From the NCBI GenBank assembly GCA_028829895.1, contig CM054181.1, forward strand, positions 15,780,001 to 15,844,000: 64,000 nucleotides of DNA. Direction: 5' to 3'. The notes under the pieces are model-generated. The model was not told where the DNA came from, did no database searches, and worked only from the letters and a program-made list of their open reading frames with translations. Below are positions 51,461 to 63,905 of this stretch, one piece after another (the first letter of the stretch is position 1; the number at the start of each line of letters is the position of its first letter). This stretch comes from Sinotaia quadrata. Taxonomy: Eukaryota > Mollusca > Gastropoda > Architaenioglossa > Viviparidae. The translations under genes and the position numbers were made by a program.

Positions 51461-53029
51461 TTGAATTGTTGCTATTTGTCCGTGGTCACTCAGTGTTTAC
51501 TGAACATTCAGGGAAAGAGTACTCTTTGTATCGGAATCAGAAAGCTATTGGCACCTTATACACCAAGTACCTGTCACATCTTTGTGTCGCTCTGAGCGAT
51601 CTACTGAACAAGGCCATAGCCGACTGACGCAAATAGACGCAAAACCCCAAACGCCTGCGTTACACCCAGTCTGCTGACAAGTCGCATGCGAGAGCCCGCC
51701 AGGCCCGTCCCACTGGAGTAAGCCATATACAGACAAACCACTTAATCCGTGTAATACAGATACAAAAATAGAACATTCAGAATCTGTTCGCATCATTGTG
51801 ATTTTAAGACAATCTTTTCGCCACAATTGATTTATTTCTATAAAATTGGTACTTATCCCTAAAGTTACAGATATCTACGTTTTCTTTTTAACTGTTAGTC
51901 TTCGTCTCCTACGTCAGGATGGAATTAGTGACCCGTAGATGGTTTTTATAATTAATAAACTAATTAATTAATATATTTCATGATATTTAATATTTGCAGT
52001 AACCATGTTTGTGAAGCCTGATATCACAAATGGTTGCCATAACACGGTTTAAATGTTGATCCAGTCTTTTCTCTAATACATTTCTAAAATCCTCACTTTA
52101 CAAGGGCACAGAGGCATAGAGCGTAAGTGTAGACTGAACTTTTTCCTCCAACTACACGAACACGAGTGATGAGCGTATGTTCATCTTAACGCTATTGAAG
52201 TAAAAATTTATTGGATTTTATTTTAGAACATTTATTCTGAGAAGTTGTCAAAAGGAACAATTTTTTTTAAGGCATTGCACTTTGTGGCTATTGTAAAAAT
52301 GTTACTTGTTAGTAGAGATCGTTTTTATTCAGCACAGTAATTAATTAAATGTGCTTAGTAGAACATATATGTGATCTTAGTAATTGCGATCATTTAAGTG
52401 ATCAATTAATATATTAACACAGTTAAATGAACTCTACTTACATTGATAGCACCAAAACGAAAGAAAACGCATTTCTTCCACGTTCTATTGATTCTCTAAA
52501 TATCATTTCGTGTTTCCATTTCATATTGTCAATGTCAAAGAATTATTAGTTGCTCTGTTGACCACTCATCAAAAATGGAAGAAGAAATTCTTTTCACGTT
52601 GATATTAATGTGTCAAAATTAGCTGAATAGTTGTATATTTCATGGATAAATCATAAGGTTAGATATATTTTCCTGTTTCTTTTAACATTTGATACCTTGA
52701 GACAAGGGCAAAAAACCCTTTCAAATGAAAGCTTTAATGACGTCCAAGATTCTTTACAACGTCATAAATTATGACGCAGTTCAAGACATTGTGTGCGCCC
52801 ATGTCTATGCATAATTCGCACAATCTGGTCAAAAAAGAATGTTTTCAGCCAAACCTTGTTATAAAATAAAGTCTACACACTGTAAAATAAAGTATTGAAA
52901 GAGACCTGGAAAAGCGTTGCAACTATGAAAATAATTTTCATATGGTTAAGAAAAAGAATAAGGAATATTACATATGATAATCAATGCGTCTGCGTCTGTC
53001 TTCTGCACTAAGAAGTAACACTGGTGCAA
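51461..53029. other. Non-coding DNA
   Basis: No gene is supported. A GC-richer 93-codon minus frame at 51545-51826 has many Cys and Trp but no recognisable domain, acceptor or homologue within the window. Confidence 0.4.
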
Positions 53030-53140
53030 CTTTATACTATCTTTGCTTGGAAGGTTTCCAAAACCTCTGGGTCTTTTAGCTTGTGTAGGTTGAACTTGAT
53101 TCTTGTGGGACCCTGCTTGTTGACTTTCTTTACATTGTAG
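53030..53140 (-). mobile_element. Small non-LTR retrotransposon fragment
   Basis: Minus-strand reading gives RIKFNLHKLKDPEVLETFQ, followed by AKIV and a stop. This resembles the linker between endonuclease and reverse transcriptase in the same broad group of LINE elements as the relic at 39245-40240. It marks the left end of the right duplication copy. It is short, so the call is moderate. Confidence 0.5.
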
Positions 53141-53762
53141 TATTTTCCCGATTCTTTATATTTCTCAGTACACATCAATTTCACCAATAATGCAAGTAAT
53201 ATATTAGAGAAAACAGAAATATCGCTTCACAATATTAAATAATTAAGTTCTAACAACAACAGAGTCACACACAAATCCATAATTAAATATATGATAATTT
53301 AACATTTTAACAACAGAAAGGTCTCAGTCTAAGGGACTGTACAATGACGTCCCCATACCAATCACACAAGAACATAACAAAGCATAGTTTACTTCAAACA
53401 GCATATGTCTTGCTTGTCTTGTTAAGGATTTAAAAGAAATGATTTTTGGTGCATCTTTGTACTCTGACTTAAACTAGAAGTTTTAATTTATTTCAAAATA
53501 AAACGGTAATTTTATACTTTCACTTTATTAATACTTAGTCTTATACAGCACTCTTGAAAGACAGTGATTAAATTATCGCCAACATTGAATGAAATGTTCA
53601 ATCCTGTTTTATAATACCTGTTATGATCAATAGGAATATTAGAGTTGTATCCTCTTTAACTTGGGTAGATTAGCAGGTTTGTTATTTCATACATATGAAA
53701 TAAAATGGAAAATTAACAATAAGAAAATTATTACATGAAATATATGGGTTTGAACATGAGTG

Positions 53763-53763
53763 C

Positions 53764-53795
<32 letters not shown>

Positions 53796-53890
53796 CCATC
53801 ACCACCACCACCACCATCATCATCATCGTCGTCGTCGTCTTCTTTATCATCGTCATCATCATCGTCATCACCACCATCATCATTATCATC
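53763..53890. repeat. (ATC)n/(ACC)n trinucleotide repeat
   Basis: An impure trinucleotide array giving a Ser/Pro-run frame. The left duplication copy has only a short version near 41.17 kb. Confidence 0.95.
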
Positions 53891-54852
53891 TTCAGATAAT
53901 ATTTTAGAACTGCTCTCTTCCAGAAGCTATGTAAATAGGATGTAAATTCTTCAATTAGAAAACATTGTTCTAAAACAGTTCCTACAGAGAAACCTCAGAG
54001 TAAGAGTTCAATGATGATAGGCGTTGGCACTGATGACCTCATAGCTGGTAATTGGTGAACGCAAACCCATTTTTTCACCTAGGGTATTCCAAATAAAAGC
54101 CCAACTGTCATACTACAAAAATTAAAGGCGGGTAGTTAATGAAATGTTAAGTAGCTTTCCTAATAAATATGTGGATTTCAGATGGTCCTGTGCATATTTT
54201 ACAATATTTTCAGAACATTGTAGCTGTAGCTGAAGACGTGTCTAATTATGTTAATTAAGTTTTAAATTGATGACCCCCCCAAAAAAAAAAATGGCAGTAG
54301 AACTAGCAATAGAACAACAGACTTGTCATATTCAAATGAAATGCTTGTAACATAATCCGGAGTATAATTGGCGTGACATTTTGTAACCATTAAGTTAAAA
54401 ATGAGATGACTGAATATTTGAATCAAAGTATCAGATTGTCTTCGTACTACCAAACTAATTAAGAGATAGGGAGTTGCATGTCTTAGATGAACTTACCTAT
54501 TAAAGAATTTTTTACTCTTGACTGGAATGTTGAAGCCATGAAATTATAATTCTATTATACTTAAACCAGTGGGATGGTTCCTTACATATGTAGACCAATC
54601 AAATAAAGTTTTAAAAGAAAATGTGTCTTATCGCACATGAATTATAATAACATATGATAATTGACTTGGTACAAAAAGTAATTAAATTTTATCCTGCTGG
54701 ATTAAGGAAAAAATATTTTGAAATAATTCGTCAGGAAAATAACAAATAACAGCATCTCACCAGTGAAGCAATGTCATACATTGTGCTTAAAATCAAACCG
54801 AGAAAGCGAAGTGATGAAAATGAGGTGTGTAGACGATATTATCTCGAGCTGG

Positions 54853-54857
<5 letters not shown>

Positions 54858-54943
<86 letters not shown>
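54858..54943. repeat. Compound (CT)n(GT)n microsatellite
   Basis: About 28 CT units followed directly by about 14 GT units. The left copy has a short GT run at the matching place near 41.61 kb. Confidence 0.97.
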
Positions 54944-54946
<3 letters not shown>

Positions 54947-55389
54947 TTGTGTCGTTTCTAATCGAAATGTGTTTTATGTTCCTTTTACTGTACTACGTTA
55001 CTCGAATAGTTCCTTATACTGCAGTATGTCCATTGACTGTACTGTGTAATTATTGTACTAAGTTCCTCGTATAGTTCCTCAAGCTGTACAAAGTTTTTCT
55101 TACTTTACTAATTTCTTTTTATAATTCCTCGAAATGCAGTATATCCATTTACTGTATTATGTTTCTATTGCTGTACCAATTTCCTCGTCATACTGCAATA
55201 TCTACTTCTTACGGTACTACGTTCCTCGTACACGTTTCTACTACTTGCAGTAGGCCTATGTTCCTCTTTCAGCGAGTGTCATCTCATCACTCGGATACAA
55301 TGGACATCACGTTTCAAATTGCTGGTTGGCAACAGATGTTCTGCGTCCTAAGAGAATTTCTTGTAAGATGAAATATTCCGCAAGGGGCG

Positions 55390-55649
55390 TTACTGAAACT
55401 TGAAACTGCTGCTCATTTCAGCACTATCCACGCTCGACTCCCCGGGTCCTGAGTCTGAACCTTCTTCTGAGTCAGGAGGGGAGACATCGACAGGTTCTTC
55501 ATAAACGATCACGGGTTCATTTTCAAAGACGTCTCTAGGCTGGAGCTTGGGAGGAGTTGTAAGCACTACTGAGACAATTTCCACTGGATTTTCTGATAAA
55601 TATTTACAGACTTCTGAAAACCTGTTTTTTCTGTCGTCTAACCGAGGCA
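55390..55649 (-). CDS. Receptor D tail exon (cytoplasmic C-terminus)
   Basis: The acceptor tggtttcatttctag ends at 55650. The exon reads in phase from the receptor D donor at 59817, with a Val codon at the junction and 86 more codons to TAA at 55390. The joined receptor would have about 380 residues and an intron of 4167 bp. It shares EVCKYLSENPVEIVSV and the PPKLQPRDVFENEPVIV block with the receptor C tail and ends in a similar acidic Ser/Gly stretch (EEGSDSGPGESSVDSAEM). Differences between the two tails cluster in the acidic end and include short indels of whole codons, as expected for a coding sequence. The assignment rests on synteny, phase and conservation. Confidence 0.75.
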
Positions 55650-55719
55650 CTAGAAATGAAACCAGAATAAACCAAAACAATGGTTGTTATAAGAATGTAT
55701 GAAGCAAGATAGATTTAAT

Positions 55720-55915
55720 GACATCAATTGCCTGTAAAATGATAGGTCTATTTAGTGTATTGAAATGACAACTAACTATTGCCTGTAAAATGATAGGTCT
55801 ATTTAATGTATTCAAATGACAACTAACTATTGCCTGTAAAATGATAGGTCTATTTAATGTATTCAAATGACAACTAACTATTGCCTGTAAAATGATAGGT
55901 CTATTTAATACTTGC
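55720..55915. repeat. 51-bp minisatellite, about 4 copies
   Basis: Units contain tgcctgtaaaatgataggtc and tattcaaatgacaactaac. The period of 51 gives a 17-residue repeated frame on the minus strand, judged a by-product. Confidence 0.93.
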
Positions 55916-55949
55916 AACAGTACGTAGCTACAATACACAAAGCACTACT

Positions 55950-57097
55950 ACAATCCTAGAACTCACGTATTTTGGTGGAAAAAATACATCCGAAGGGCAT
56001 TGATTTAGAATTAATAAAACTAAACTGATCCCACCTCCACTCATCTCAACAACTGAGTAATCCAGAGAAAGTCTAAATTACAAAAAGCAACCAAAAATCA
56101 TTTAAATGTTCTAAACTCACACAATGAGAGTGTATCATGAATATTTAAAATTGAAAATACTAATTAAATGCTGTTTGTATTAAATACGTCAGAAATAATA
56201 AAAACAATGAAACATCATGCACAATAAGTCAAGTAATTAAAATAATTTCGAATGATTAAAGTATAAATGCGAATAAATGATTAAGAAACCCGAGTTACAA
56301 GAATAAATTGAAGAAAAGTATAACTTTTTCAGTATAAATGCCTACAGTGATTTTCAAAACACTGTGTATATCTGTTGGGAAGATAAATATTATTATTCTA
56401 GATAGTGTTCTAGATAGTGGTTGTTGATATTTTGTCACTCTGGATTGATAATTGCACACTATATATCATAACCGTTAAACGGTTAATAAATATTGTTTAT
56501 ATATATATTGTTTAACATATTTATTTAATGTAAAAAGAAATTAAGACATAGTTGGGGTGGGATAAAATATTTAAATTGGAAAGATTTGATTGATTGAAGT
56601 AATGAAGAATCGTTCAGTTTGATGTTACAGATTTGTTGGTTATTTCTTACTTTGTATAATAAATCAAATATCGATGTAAATAATCTAAAATATGATTATT
56701 TTTAATAATAATGGGTTGAATAATTCAACCCCCCCCCAAAAAAAATAATAATAAAGGCCTGCTTATAAAGAATGACATTGCATGAAAAGTGTGATTTGTT
56801 GTGACTAAATTGTAGAGTGCAGATCTAAATATTCTGTCCATCATTGTTATTTTCTAAGTGACCAGCCATTAAATAACGAATTTATTAGAGAATAACAACA
56901 ACAGAAAAAGGAAAACGAGACAAAGGAATGGTTACAACAGACTTACTGAGTGATCACCCTTCGTATTACATTTAATTGAAATTTATGCGAAATGTCATTT
57001 ATAAAATGCTAGGATGTTACAGTAATGAACACTTGAAATGGATTACTTTAGAAGTAGTAATTACACTTTTTTGTAGGTTGTAGCAATAGTATCCTCA
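55950..57097. other. Intron of receptor D, AT-rich
   Basis: No gene is supported. Confidence 0.5.
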
Positions 57098-57375
57098 AGA
57101 TGATGTTCTGCGCTGTCAACTAAATGTAAACATGTTGTAGAAATAATGTTCTGCGCTGTCAACTAAATGTAAACATGTTGTAGAAATAATGTTCTGCGCT
57201 GTCAACTAAATGTAAACATGTTGTAGATATAATGTTCTGCGCTGTCAACTAAATGTAAACATGTTGTAGATATAATGTTCTGCGCTGTCAACTAAATGTA
57301 AACATGTTGTAGAAATAATGTTCTGCGCTGTCAACTAAATGTAAACATGTTGTAGAAATAATGTTCTCCACTGTC
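57098..57375. repeat. 43-bp minisatellite, about 6 copies
   Basis: Near-identical units contain atgttctgcgctgtcaacta and aatgtaaacatgttgtag. It is unrelated to the 43-bp family upstream of C and D. It abuts R1 copy 4. Confidence 0.95.
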
Positions 57376-57454
57376 AACTACACACTTTTGTTGTATTAGA
57401 GCAAAGTATACCGGGTACATTCTGGAAAATTTAGGTACATTGAAGGTACTGGAA

Positions 57455-58205
57455 TTGTTGTGACCACGTTCTGCTTGAGGGAGCAGGAAAGGTGAGCAGA
57501 GCACTCAAGCAGTTCGAGAGGAAGAGTGCGTCAGAGTTTTTCAACACATGAGGCAGAAACACTGCTGACATGGACATTGTAACATGTAAGCTAGTGAAGA
57601 CTGTTGAAGCAATGCTTAATCAGGTCAGGTGAAATAAAGACTTTAAATTAATTACCTGTTATAACTCCATTTCCATTCTCTGATAGGACTAACCTGCGAC
57701 TTGTATTGACTGTATTGTTGAACTGTAATATTATTATTATATATATGTAGTGAGAGACTGTGTAAACTATAGCTATCCAAACATTAGGTTTGTGGAATAT
57801 TGATTCAAGTTATCTATTTCATTGTAACTGTCATATATATATATTTGATTAAAAAAATTATTGTTAAATTTATTAACCTTTTAATCTTCTTATGCATATC
57901 GTTATTTATAATCTTAGTTTGGAGAAGAAAGTGGGTGGATGGGAGCTCACTAAAAATAGATTATAGACGGATTTGTCTTCTCCTTTAGTAAGAACTTTTT
58001 CCACTCATGGAAACCTTAAGTGACTGTAAATGTTGTTTTATGTTGTGGAACTGAGAAAACGTTTACAATGCCTAAATATTCGCCAAGTGAGAGACGAGTG
58101 GTGTCTGTCGGAGGATCATTAATAAAATAAAATCAATATTCTCCTCACTTGATATTAGTTATGAAAGATTAATTTATAATAATAATCATTTCATTACCTA
58201 AGTGG
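57455..58205 (+). mobile_element. Dispersed repeat R1, copy 4 (right half)
   Basis: Collinear with about the right half of copy 1, for example tgacatggacatt, ctccatttccattctctgata and tcttctcctttagtaagaa, and ends near the same point. It lies inside the receptor D intron. Confidence 0.7.
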
Positions 58206-58479
58206 CTTGCCTGCCACACACACACAGAAAGAACTATATTCAGCTATAACGACTTCGTACACTGTGTTCCTTTGATTAAATGCTTCCATTTAGTCTGCTA
58301 TAATACAAGAATTGCGTGCCGCATCTTCCCACGTTTCTATGAATTGTGTCATTGATAATTTCGGTTGTGGGGATAGTAAATAGATTTCATGGGAATGGGA
58401 AATAAGAATATAAGTAATTGGTAAAAAGTGCTGGAAAATTTCTTTTTCCCATACAAGTACATTTTGACATGGCCCGGAA

Positions 58480-58545
58480 GGACAGAAGGAAGGAAGGAAG
58501 GAAGGAAGGAAGGAAGGAAGGAAGGAAGGAAGGAAGGGAGGAAGG
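58480..58545. repeat. (AAGG)n microsatellite
   Basis: About 15 tetranucleotide units with small interruptions. Confidence 0.96.
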
Positions 58546-59475
58546 AAAGAAGATACGATTATGGTCATTTGCTAAATGATGCTAGAATTTTCTCTTGTAA
58601 TGTGACTTATAATCATGCATTCCAATAAACAAATTCATTTGTGGTCCTAGCAATGCATTCATTTTAATTTTACACCCGTCGTCACGGGTGGGAAATAAAT
58701 AAATAAATAAAAACCGGTAGCGTAGACAGTTAACCGATGCTGATATTGAAAATAAACGACTAGCGTACCGTTATTAGTTCAATACACGAGATGAAGTTAA
58801 TATTAAGGTACATCGTAATTATCTAAGAAATAAAGCAGAAATGTATTTGTGTATCTGTGTGTCCGTCTGTATATATTTTATTCACACACACACACAGAAA
58901 CAGGAATATATTGGTTTGCATTTAATCCCACATAGAGAGGTGGGTGGGTCAGCATCTGCTCCATATTCGGGTCGCCTCTCCCACATATATATAAAAGATG
59001 GGTTATTAACAGGTAGGAGAGAGTAGAAAGGTGAAATTTTTGCACGATGATGTCTTATACAATTGGATGTGTTCAGGATCCAGTCAGGGCAATGAGGCAA
59101 AAAATAAAAAATATTAATTTAATATCAATTGCTCTATGCACAGGCAGATCCGGCTGTCTGCCATCATATAATAATATTTAATAATAAATCTGTAAATACT
59201 GTTTTCATATATAGGTAAAATGTGATTTCCATTCGTTTGGTCTTCAACCGCTCCTTCTATTAAGAGCGGGGACACGTATGTACTTACACAACATTATGAT
59301 ATCAACTGTATGTCTAATACAAGAGTGCACTGAGTGGGGACACGTATGTACTCACACAACATTATGATATCAACTGTATGTCTACCGTAGAAGAGAGTGC
59401 GCGATACATATCAATGCTAGAAGAGAGAAGGAGAGAGGTAACATATAACGGTGCTACAATGTGTACAACTACAAG

Positions 59476-59533
<58 letters not shown>
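59476..59533. repeat. (GT)n microsatellite
   Basis: About 28 GT units. The left duplication copy has no comparable run at this place. Confidence 0.97.
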
Positions 59534-59536
<3 letters not shown>

Positions 59537-59816
59537 AACGTGCATTAGAGAGTGTGTGTGTGTATGCTAATAGACTGTCACGAAGGTACAATTAAGTGAC
59601 ATTGATTCGAAAGAGAAATGGAATTAGAATACTTTGTTGTCAATAGAAATCACTGAAGAGTACAGAAATAATGTCTCGGACATATTTATTTTAAATAGCA
59701 CAATAACTCCCTCCCAGTACATGGCAAAAGCAAACCAAACAAAGAGTTATGCAAATAAGCAAGCAGTCAGCAAGCAAACAAACAATTAAAATGGTAGCCT
59801 TCTCCAAAATGAATAC

Positions 59817-60699
59817 CTATATGTATTGTTAGGGGTACCGTCCGTACGATGGCTTTCCGGAGATCCATGTCGCCGTAGGCGAAAAAGTACGGGGTGGTGA
59901 AGGCTCTGGTACGGCTTAACAAAACAAAACACATGATGAGTTCAAACGGAACTTTCACATCCGGGCGTAAGAGACCAACAATATCAAGGATGTTGATTGG
60001 AATGTAGCAGACAACAAAAACCACGAATATGAATGTTATGGCGGTCAGTTCTCTTTTAAACTTCCGGTTCTCTTCCTGATCATCAAAAGGCAGCATTTCT
60101 GTCGTGAGTGCCATTTCCTTGTAGAGTTTTCTATACATGACGATTAAAAGAACTAGCAAGGAAACAAATGCAAATCCTTGAACTACAAAGATGAACACGA
60201 AGACCAAAAATTCTTTAGATATTACTGCTTTAAATGTACAAAAGTTAAGAGAGTCAGGCTCTGGTGGGTGCCAGTAATAAACTGGAATCAATCCAATCAA
60301 GAGAGCCACAATCCAGATACCCACTAAAAATATGACGGCGTTGCGATGGCATAGCACTTTGTCGTAATTATTAGGGCATTTGATATAAATACAACGATCT
60401 ATAGATAAAGCCAGCAAATTAAAAATGGATATCCCTGTACAGATGACAAGTAAAGAATGTACCATTAAACAACCGTAAAAGTGTTTCGGCAGCCCCATGT
60501 AAGTCAATATCGAGGTCGGTGGAGTGACAACCCCGACCATCATGTCAGCTGAGGCGACACTAAGTATAAAATAGTTTCTTACTTTGTGCAGTCTGGGCGT
60601 GCGAATGTAGGTTAGTACTACAATGCCATTCGTTAAAATTGCTAGAAGTCCGACTACGAATTCAGCAATCAAGAATGTAATTACTACTGTACTATACAT
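59817..60699 (-). CDS. Receptor D: adenosine-receptor-like class A GPCR, 7TM exon
   Basis: A seven-helix receptor exon of 294 codons plus one base, very similar to C. E13 (1.39), N24 (1.50), D52 (2.50), C77 and loop-2 CTFKAV are kept. Activation and ligand motifs depart further than in the others: DRC replaces DRY, CYIP replaces CWxP, position 6.55 is Asp, LSR replaces LSH (His 7.43 lost), and TM7 has T-P-Y-F-F. Loop 3 keeps LPFDDQEENRKFKRE. Compared with C, the ancestral ATG context is ATA, and translation apparently starts two codons further on at 60699 (A at -3). The frame overruns the donor ATA-G|GTATTC at 59817/59816, and the tail exon is 55390-55649. There is no disabling stop, so it is probably a functional but divergent receptor. 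Confidence 0.9.
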
Positions 60700-61084
60700 T
60701 TCTATTCTTCAAACAAGATATGAAGTTTCATGCTCATTCACACAATCTTGTCTTTGTTCACAAGCAATCTGATTTGTTCGGAAAATGCTTTAATAATCGT
60801 CACGAACAAAGATTTCTAACACAGTGACTTCCATCTTTGGCTAATGATCATGGCAATGTCTGGCACTTTGTCCGTGAAATCAGTATTTTGCAGGTTATTA
60901 ACTTCTTTTTATTATGTGATTTATGGGGTTTAGGAAAAAAGTGTTGATAGCAAGTTTTTTCCGCTGTTACTTGTGCGTCACTGAGAAATATTATTTGCAC
61001 AATGTTCCTTTCTTAATAATTAATTTTAAATAAAGTAATAAATTGTTTGTTTATAGATAAATGAATAATTAATGTCCAACGCTT

Positions 61085-61690
61085 TCTATCAGCTGGTGTT
61101 GCTTTCGAGAACTGACGTACATAGATTTCTGTCAGTTGGCATTGCTATCGAGAAGTGACGTACATAGATTTTTGTCAGTTGGCATTGCTATCGAGAAGTG
61201 ACGTACATAGATTTCTGTCAGTTGGCATTGCTATCGAGAAGTGCCGTACATAGATTTCTGTCAGTTGGCATTGCTATCGAGAAGTGACGTACATAGATTT
61301 CTGTCAGTTGGCATTGCTATCGAGAAGTGACGTACATAGATTTCTATCAGTTGGCATTGCTATCGAGAAGTGACGTACATAGATTTCTGTCAGCTGGTGT
61401 TGCTATCGAGAACTCACTCACTTAGATTTCTGTCAGCTGGTGTTGCTATCGAAAACTCACTCACTTAGATTTCTGTCAGCTGGTGTTGCTATCGAGAACT
61501 CACTCACTTAGATTTCTGTCAGCTGGTGTTGCTATAAAGAATTGACATACATAGATTTCTGGCAGCTGGCGTTGCTATCGAAAACTCACTCACTTAGATT
61601 TCTGTCAGCTGGTGTTGCTATCGAGAACTCACTCACTTAGATTTCTGTCAGCTGGTGTTGCTATCGAGAACTGACGTACATAGATTTCGG
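61085..61690. repeat. 43-bp minisatellite upstream of receptor D, about 14 copies
   Basis: Two monomer subtypes occur in blocks: one with ttggcattgctatcgagaag and tgacgtacatag, and one with gctggtgttgctatcgagaa and ctcactcacttag. The same family has only about four copies upstream of receptor C. Confidence 0.95.
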
Positions 61691-62034
61691 GAAGTTTCCA
61701 CTTAGTAAATATCTGCAAATTGAAGAATAGCATTCGCTAGTAGCAATACTACTGTATTGTATAGAAAAGCAGAATACGGACAGATACTACTCTTTGAATG
61801 TCACGACAAGAAAATAAATGTAAATATAAAAATAAATGTCGAATTATAATTTTATATATTTCCTAATTAGGAAAGCGCGTATTTTCTTGAAAAATGTTTT
61901 TAAAACAAAAAATTCTGTAAAAACTTTACAATACCGTAAAGAATACTGCAAATATAAGAATTTTTTTAATATCGATACAAACAGAAATTATAGTACGTAT
62001 GAAAAAATGGATAGTTATAGATAAATAGATACAC

Positions 62035-62111
<77 letters not shown>
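62035..62111. repeat. (CA)n microsatellite
   Basis: About 38 CA units, followed shortly by a few TAGA units. Confidence 0.97.
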
Positions 62112-62114
<3 letters not shown>

Positions 62115-63471
62115 GATTAGATCACAGATTAGATAGATAGATAGGGATATATATATCATAGATAGACAAAGAAATTGTTCAGACGAATGGGTCAAAATTC
62201 GATCCAATTAAAATATTTTACATGTTTGTGTGTGTGTAATCGAGAGAAGAGAAGGAAGAATGAGAAGGATTATTTATGGTGATATGATTATAATTTTTCA
62301 CGTTTTACTAATTTCGCACGAAGATACTATGTCTTTTCAACTCCACCCTGTAAATGACTTAGAAATGACGTCACACCAAGCTCTACACATAGCGATAAAT
62401 ACAACAGCAACCACGGAGATAATCAATAATAAAGATGCGACAATTAACTATGCATGTCGGAACACCTATACTACAATACAATAACGAATAAAGTGAAATA
62501 AAGAAATGGCAATACAGATTTTAATAATAAATCTCAATACTAGCTCCCTAATTATAAACATCCCAAAATTAGTGTGACGTTTTGCGTCAACCTTAATATC
62601 TTATGAAAATTATCAATAATAGATATATCTTAAGTCATAATAGTATTTTAAACTTTAAAATCATAATAACTGGAGTAATATTATGAACTTTATTATTTAA
62701 ATTATTAAAAATAGTGATTTGAAACTTATGGTAATTTAACATTTTAATTAACTCAGCTTAGAGTTTTCCAAACTCTTGGTTATACAATATGCGTCTTACC
62801 ATTCATGACCTTCTCCACTTCAAGATGCCCTAATATAAACTGTCCATTAGAGCAGATCACAATCTTCGCCTATAGACATAAGAGGTGGATATGCGGTCTA
62901 TCACCCAGGATTAGGAAAACCTGGATAACAGATGTTAAGAATATTGAAAGCCAACAAAAGAATAGTTAGATTTGCCTTAGACACCCACTCTAGATATTTA
63001 CACCAAACGTCCTAGGAAAATTTACCAAACTGTACGAGATTGTAAGTTTGAGGACTCAGTTACTATTAGGAAAAGTCAGGCATCTTGTGTGGCGTGGACC
63101 TCAGCTAAGAATAGACCTGCCCTGCTCATCCACCCATATCTATATACTACCTGCATAGAGTAAGGATGTCCTGTCACACCCCTTTTGCCTGGACCAGATG
63201 ACAACAACAAAATGCCTTCTCTTCTAATAGCAACGGACGAGTTCTGTTTCAGACACCAGAGTGGGAATAAGTCCTAACACTCAAAAAGACATTGCTTATT
63301 CGTGTTTAAATAAAAATTCTTTTTGAAGACAACCTATATTATGAGCTACAATCATGAATGATGTATATGGACATTTTATCTAGTTTCTACTAGATTTTAA
63401 TCCATTGTTTTGTATTATTAAATTCCCAATGAAATTCGATTATTGTCTTTTATCTCGTCTCGTCTACCTTT
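62112..63471. other. Intergenic DNA
   Basis: No gene is supported. About 62.75-63.25 kb is less AT-rich than its surroundings, without a recognisable frame. Confidence 0.5.
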
Positions 63472-63885
63472 ATGTGTCAATGGGACTTCATTTAAAAAGG
63501 GGATTTTAGGGTCTTGTGAGCGAGGCAAATGTGTCATTGGGACTTCATTCAAAAAAAGGGAAATTTAGGGTCATGTGAGCGAGACAAACGTGTCATTGGG
63601 ATTTCATTTAAAAAGGAGAATTTTAGGGTCTTGTGAGCGAGACAAATGTGTCATTGGGACTTCATTTAAAAAGGGGAATTTTAGGGTCTTGTGAGCGAGG
63701 CAAATGTGTCATTGGGACTTCATTTAAAAAGGGGAATTTTAGGGTCTTGGGAGCGAGACAAATGTGTCATTGGGACTTCGTTTAAAAAGGGGAATTTTAG
63801 GATCTTGGGAGCGAGACAAATGTGTCATTGGGACTTCATTTAAAAAGGGGAATTTAATGTCTTGTGAGGGAGACAAACGTTATAT
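63472..63885. repeat. 58-bp minisatellite, about 7 copies
   Basis: Units contain tgtgtcattgggacttcatt and ttttagggtcttgtgagcga with few differences. Confidence 0.95.
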
Positions 63886-63905
63886 GTTTTTAGCATGTGC
63901 TAGAT

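Larger units (their letters stand above)
53140..61800. other. Segmental duplication, right copy (contains receptor D)
   Basis: Collinear with the left copy (37.3-49.5 kb), as listed there. It lacks the roughly 3.1-kb segment with the broken frame and RT relic: about 53.64-53.68 kb here corresponds to a jump from about 37.95 to 41.05 kb there. It also lacks the TATC/hairpin segment. It carries its own R1 copy and a 43-bp array (57.1-57.4 kb) in the receptor D intron. Confidence 0.85.

Noticed and set aside
51545..51826. A 93-codon Cys/Trp-rich minus-strand frame as an exon.
   Set aside because: No splice signals of quality, no recognisable domain and no relative in the duplicated regions.
53760..53945. 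A poly-Ser/Pro frame as a gene.
   Set aside because: It is the translation of an impure trinucleotide microsatellite.
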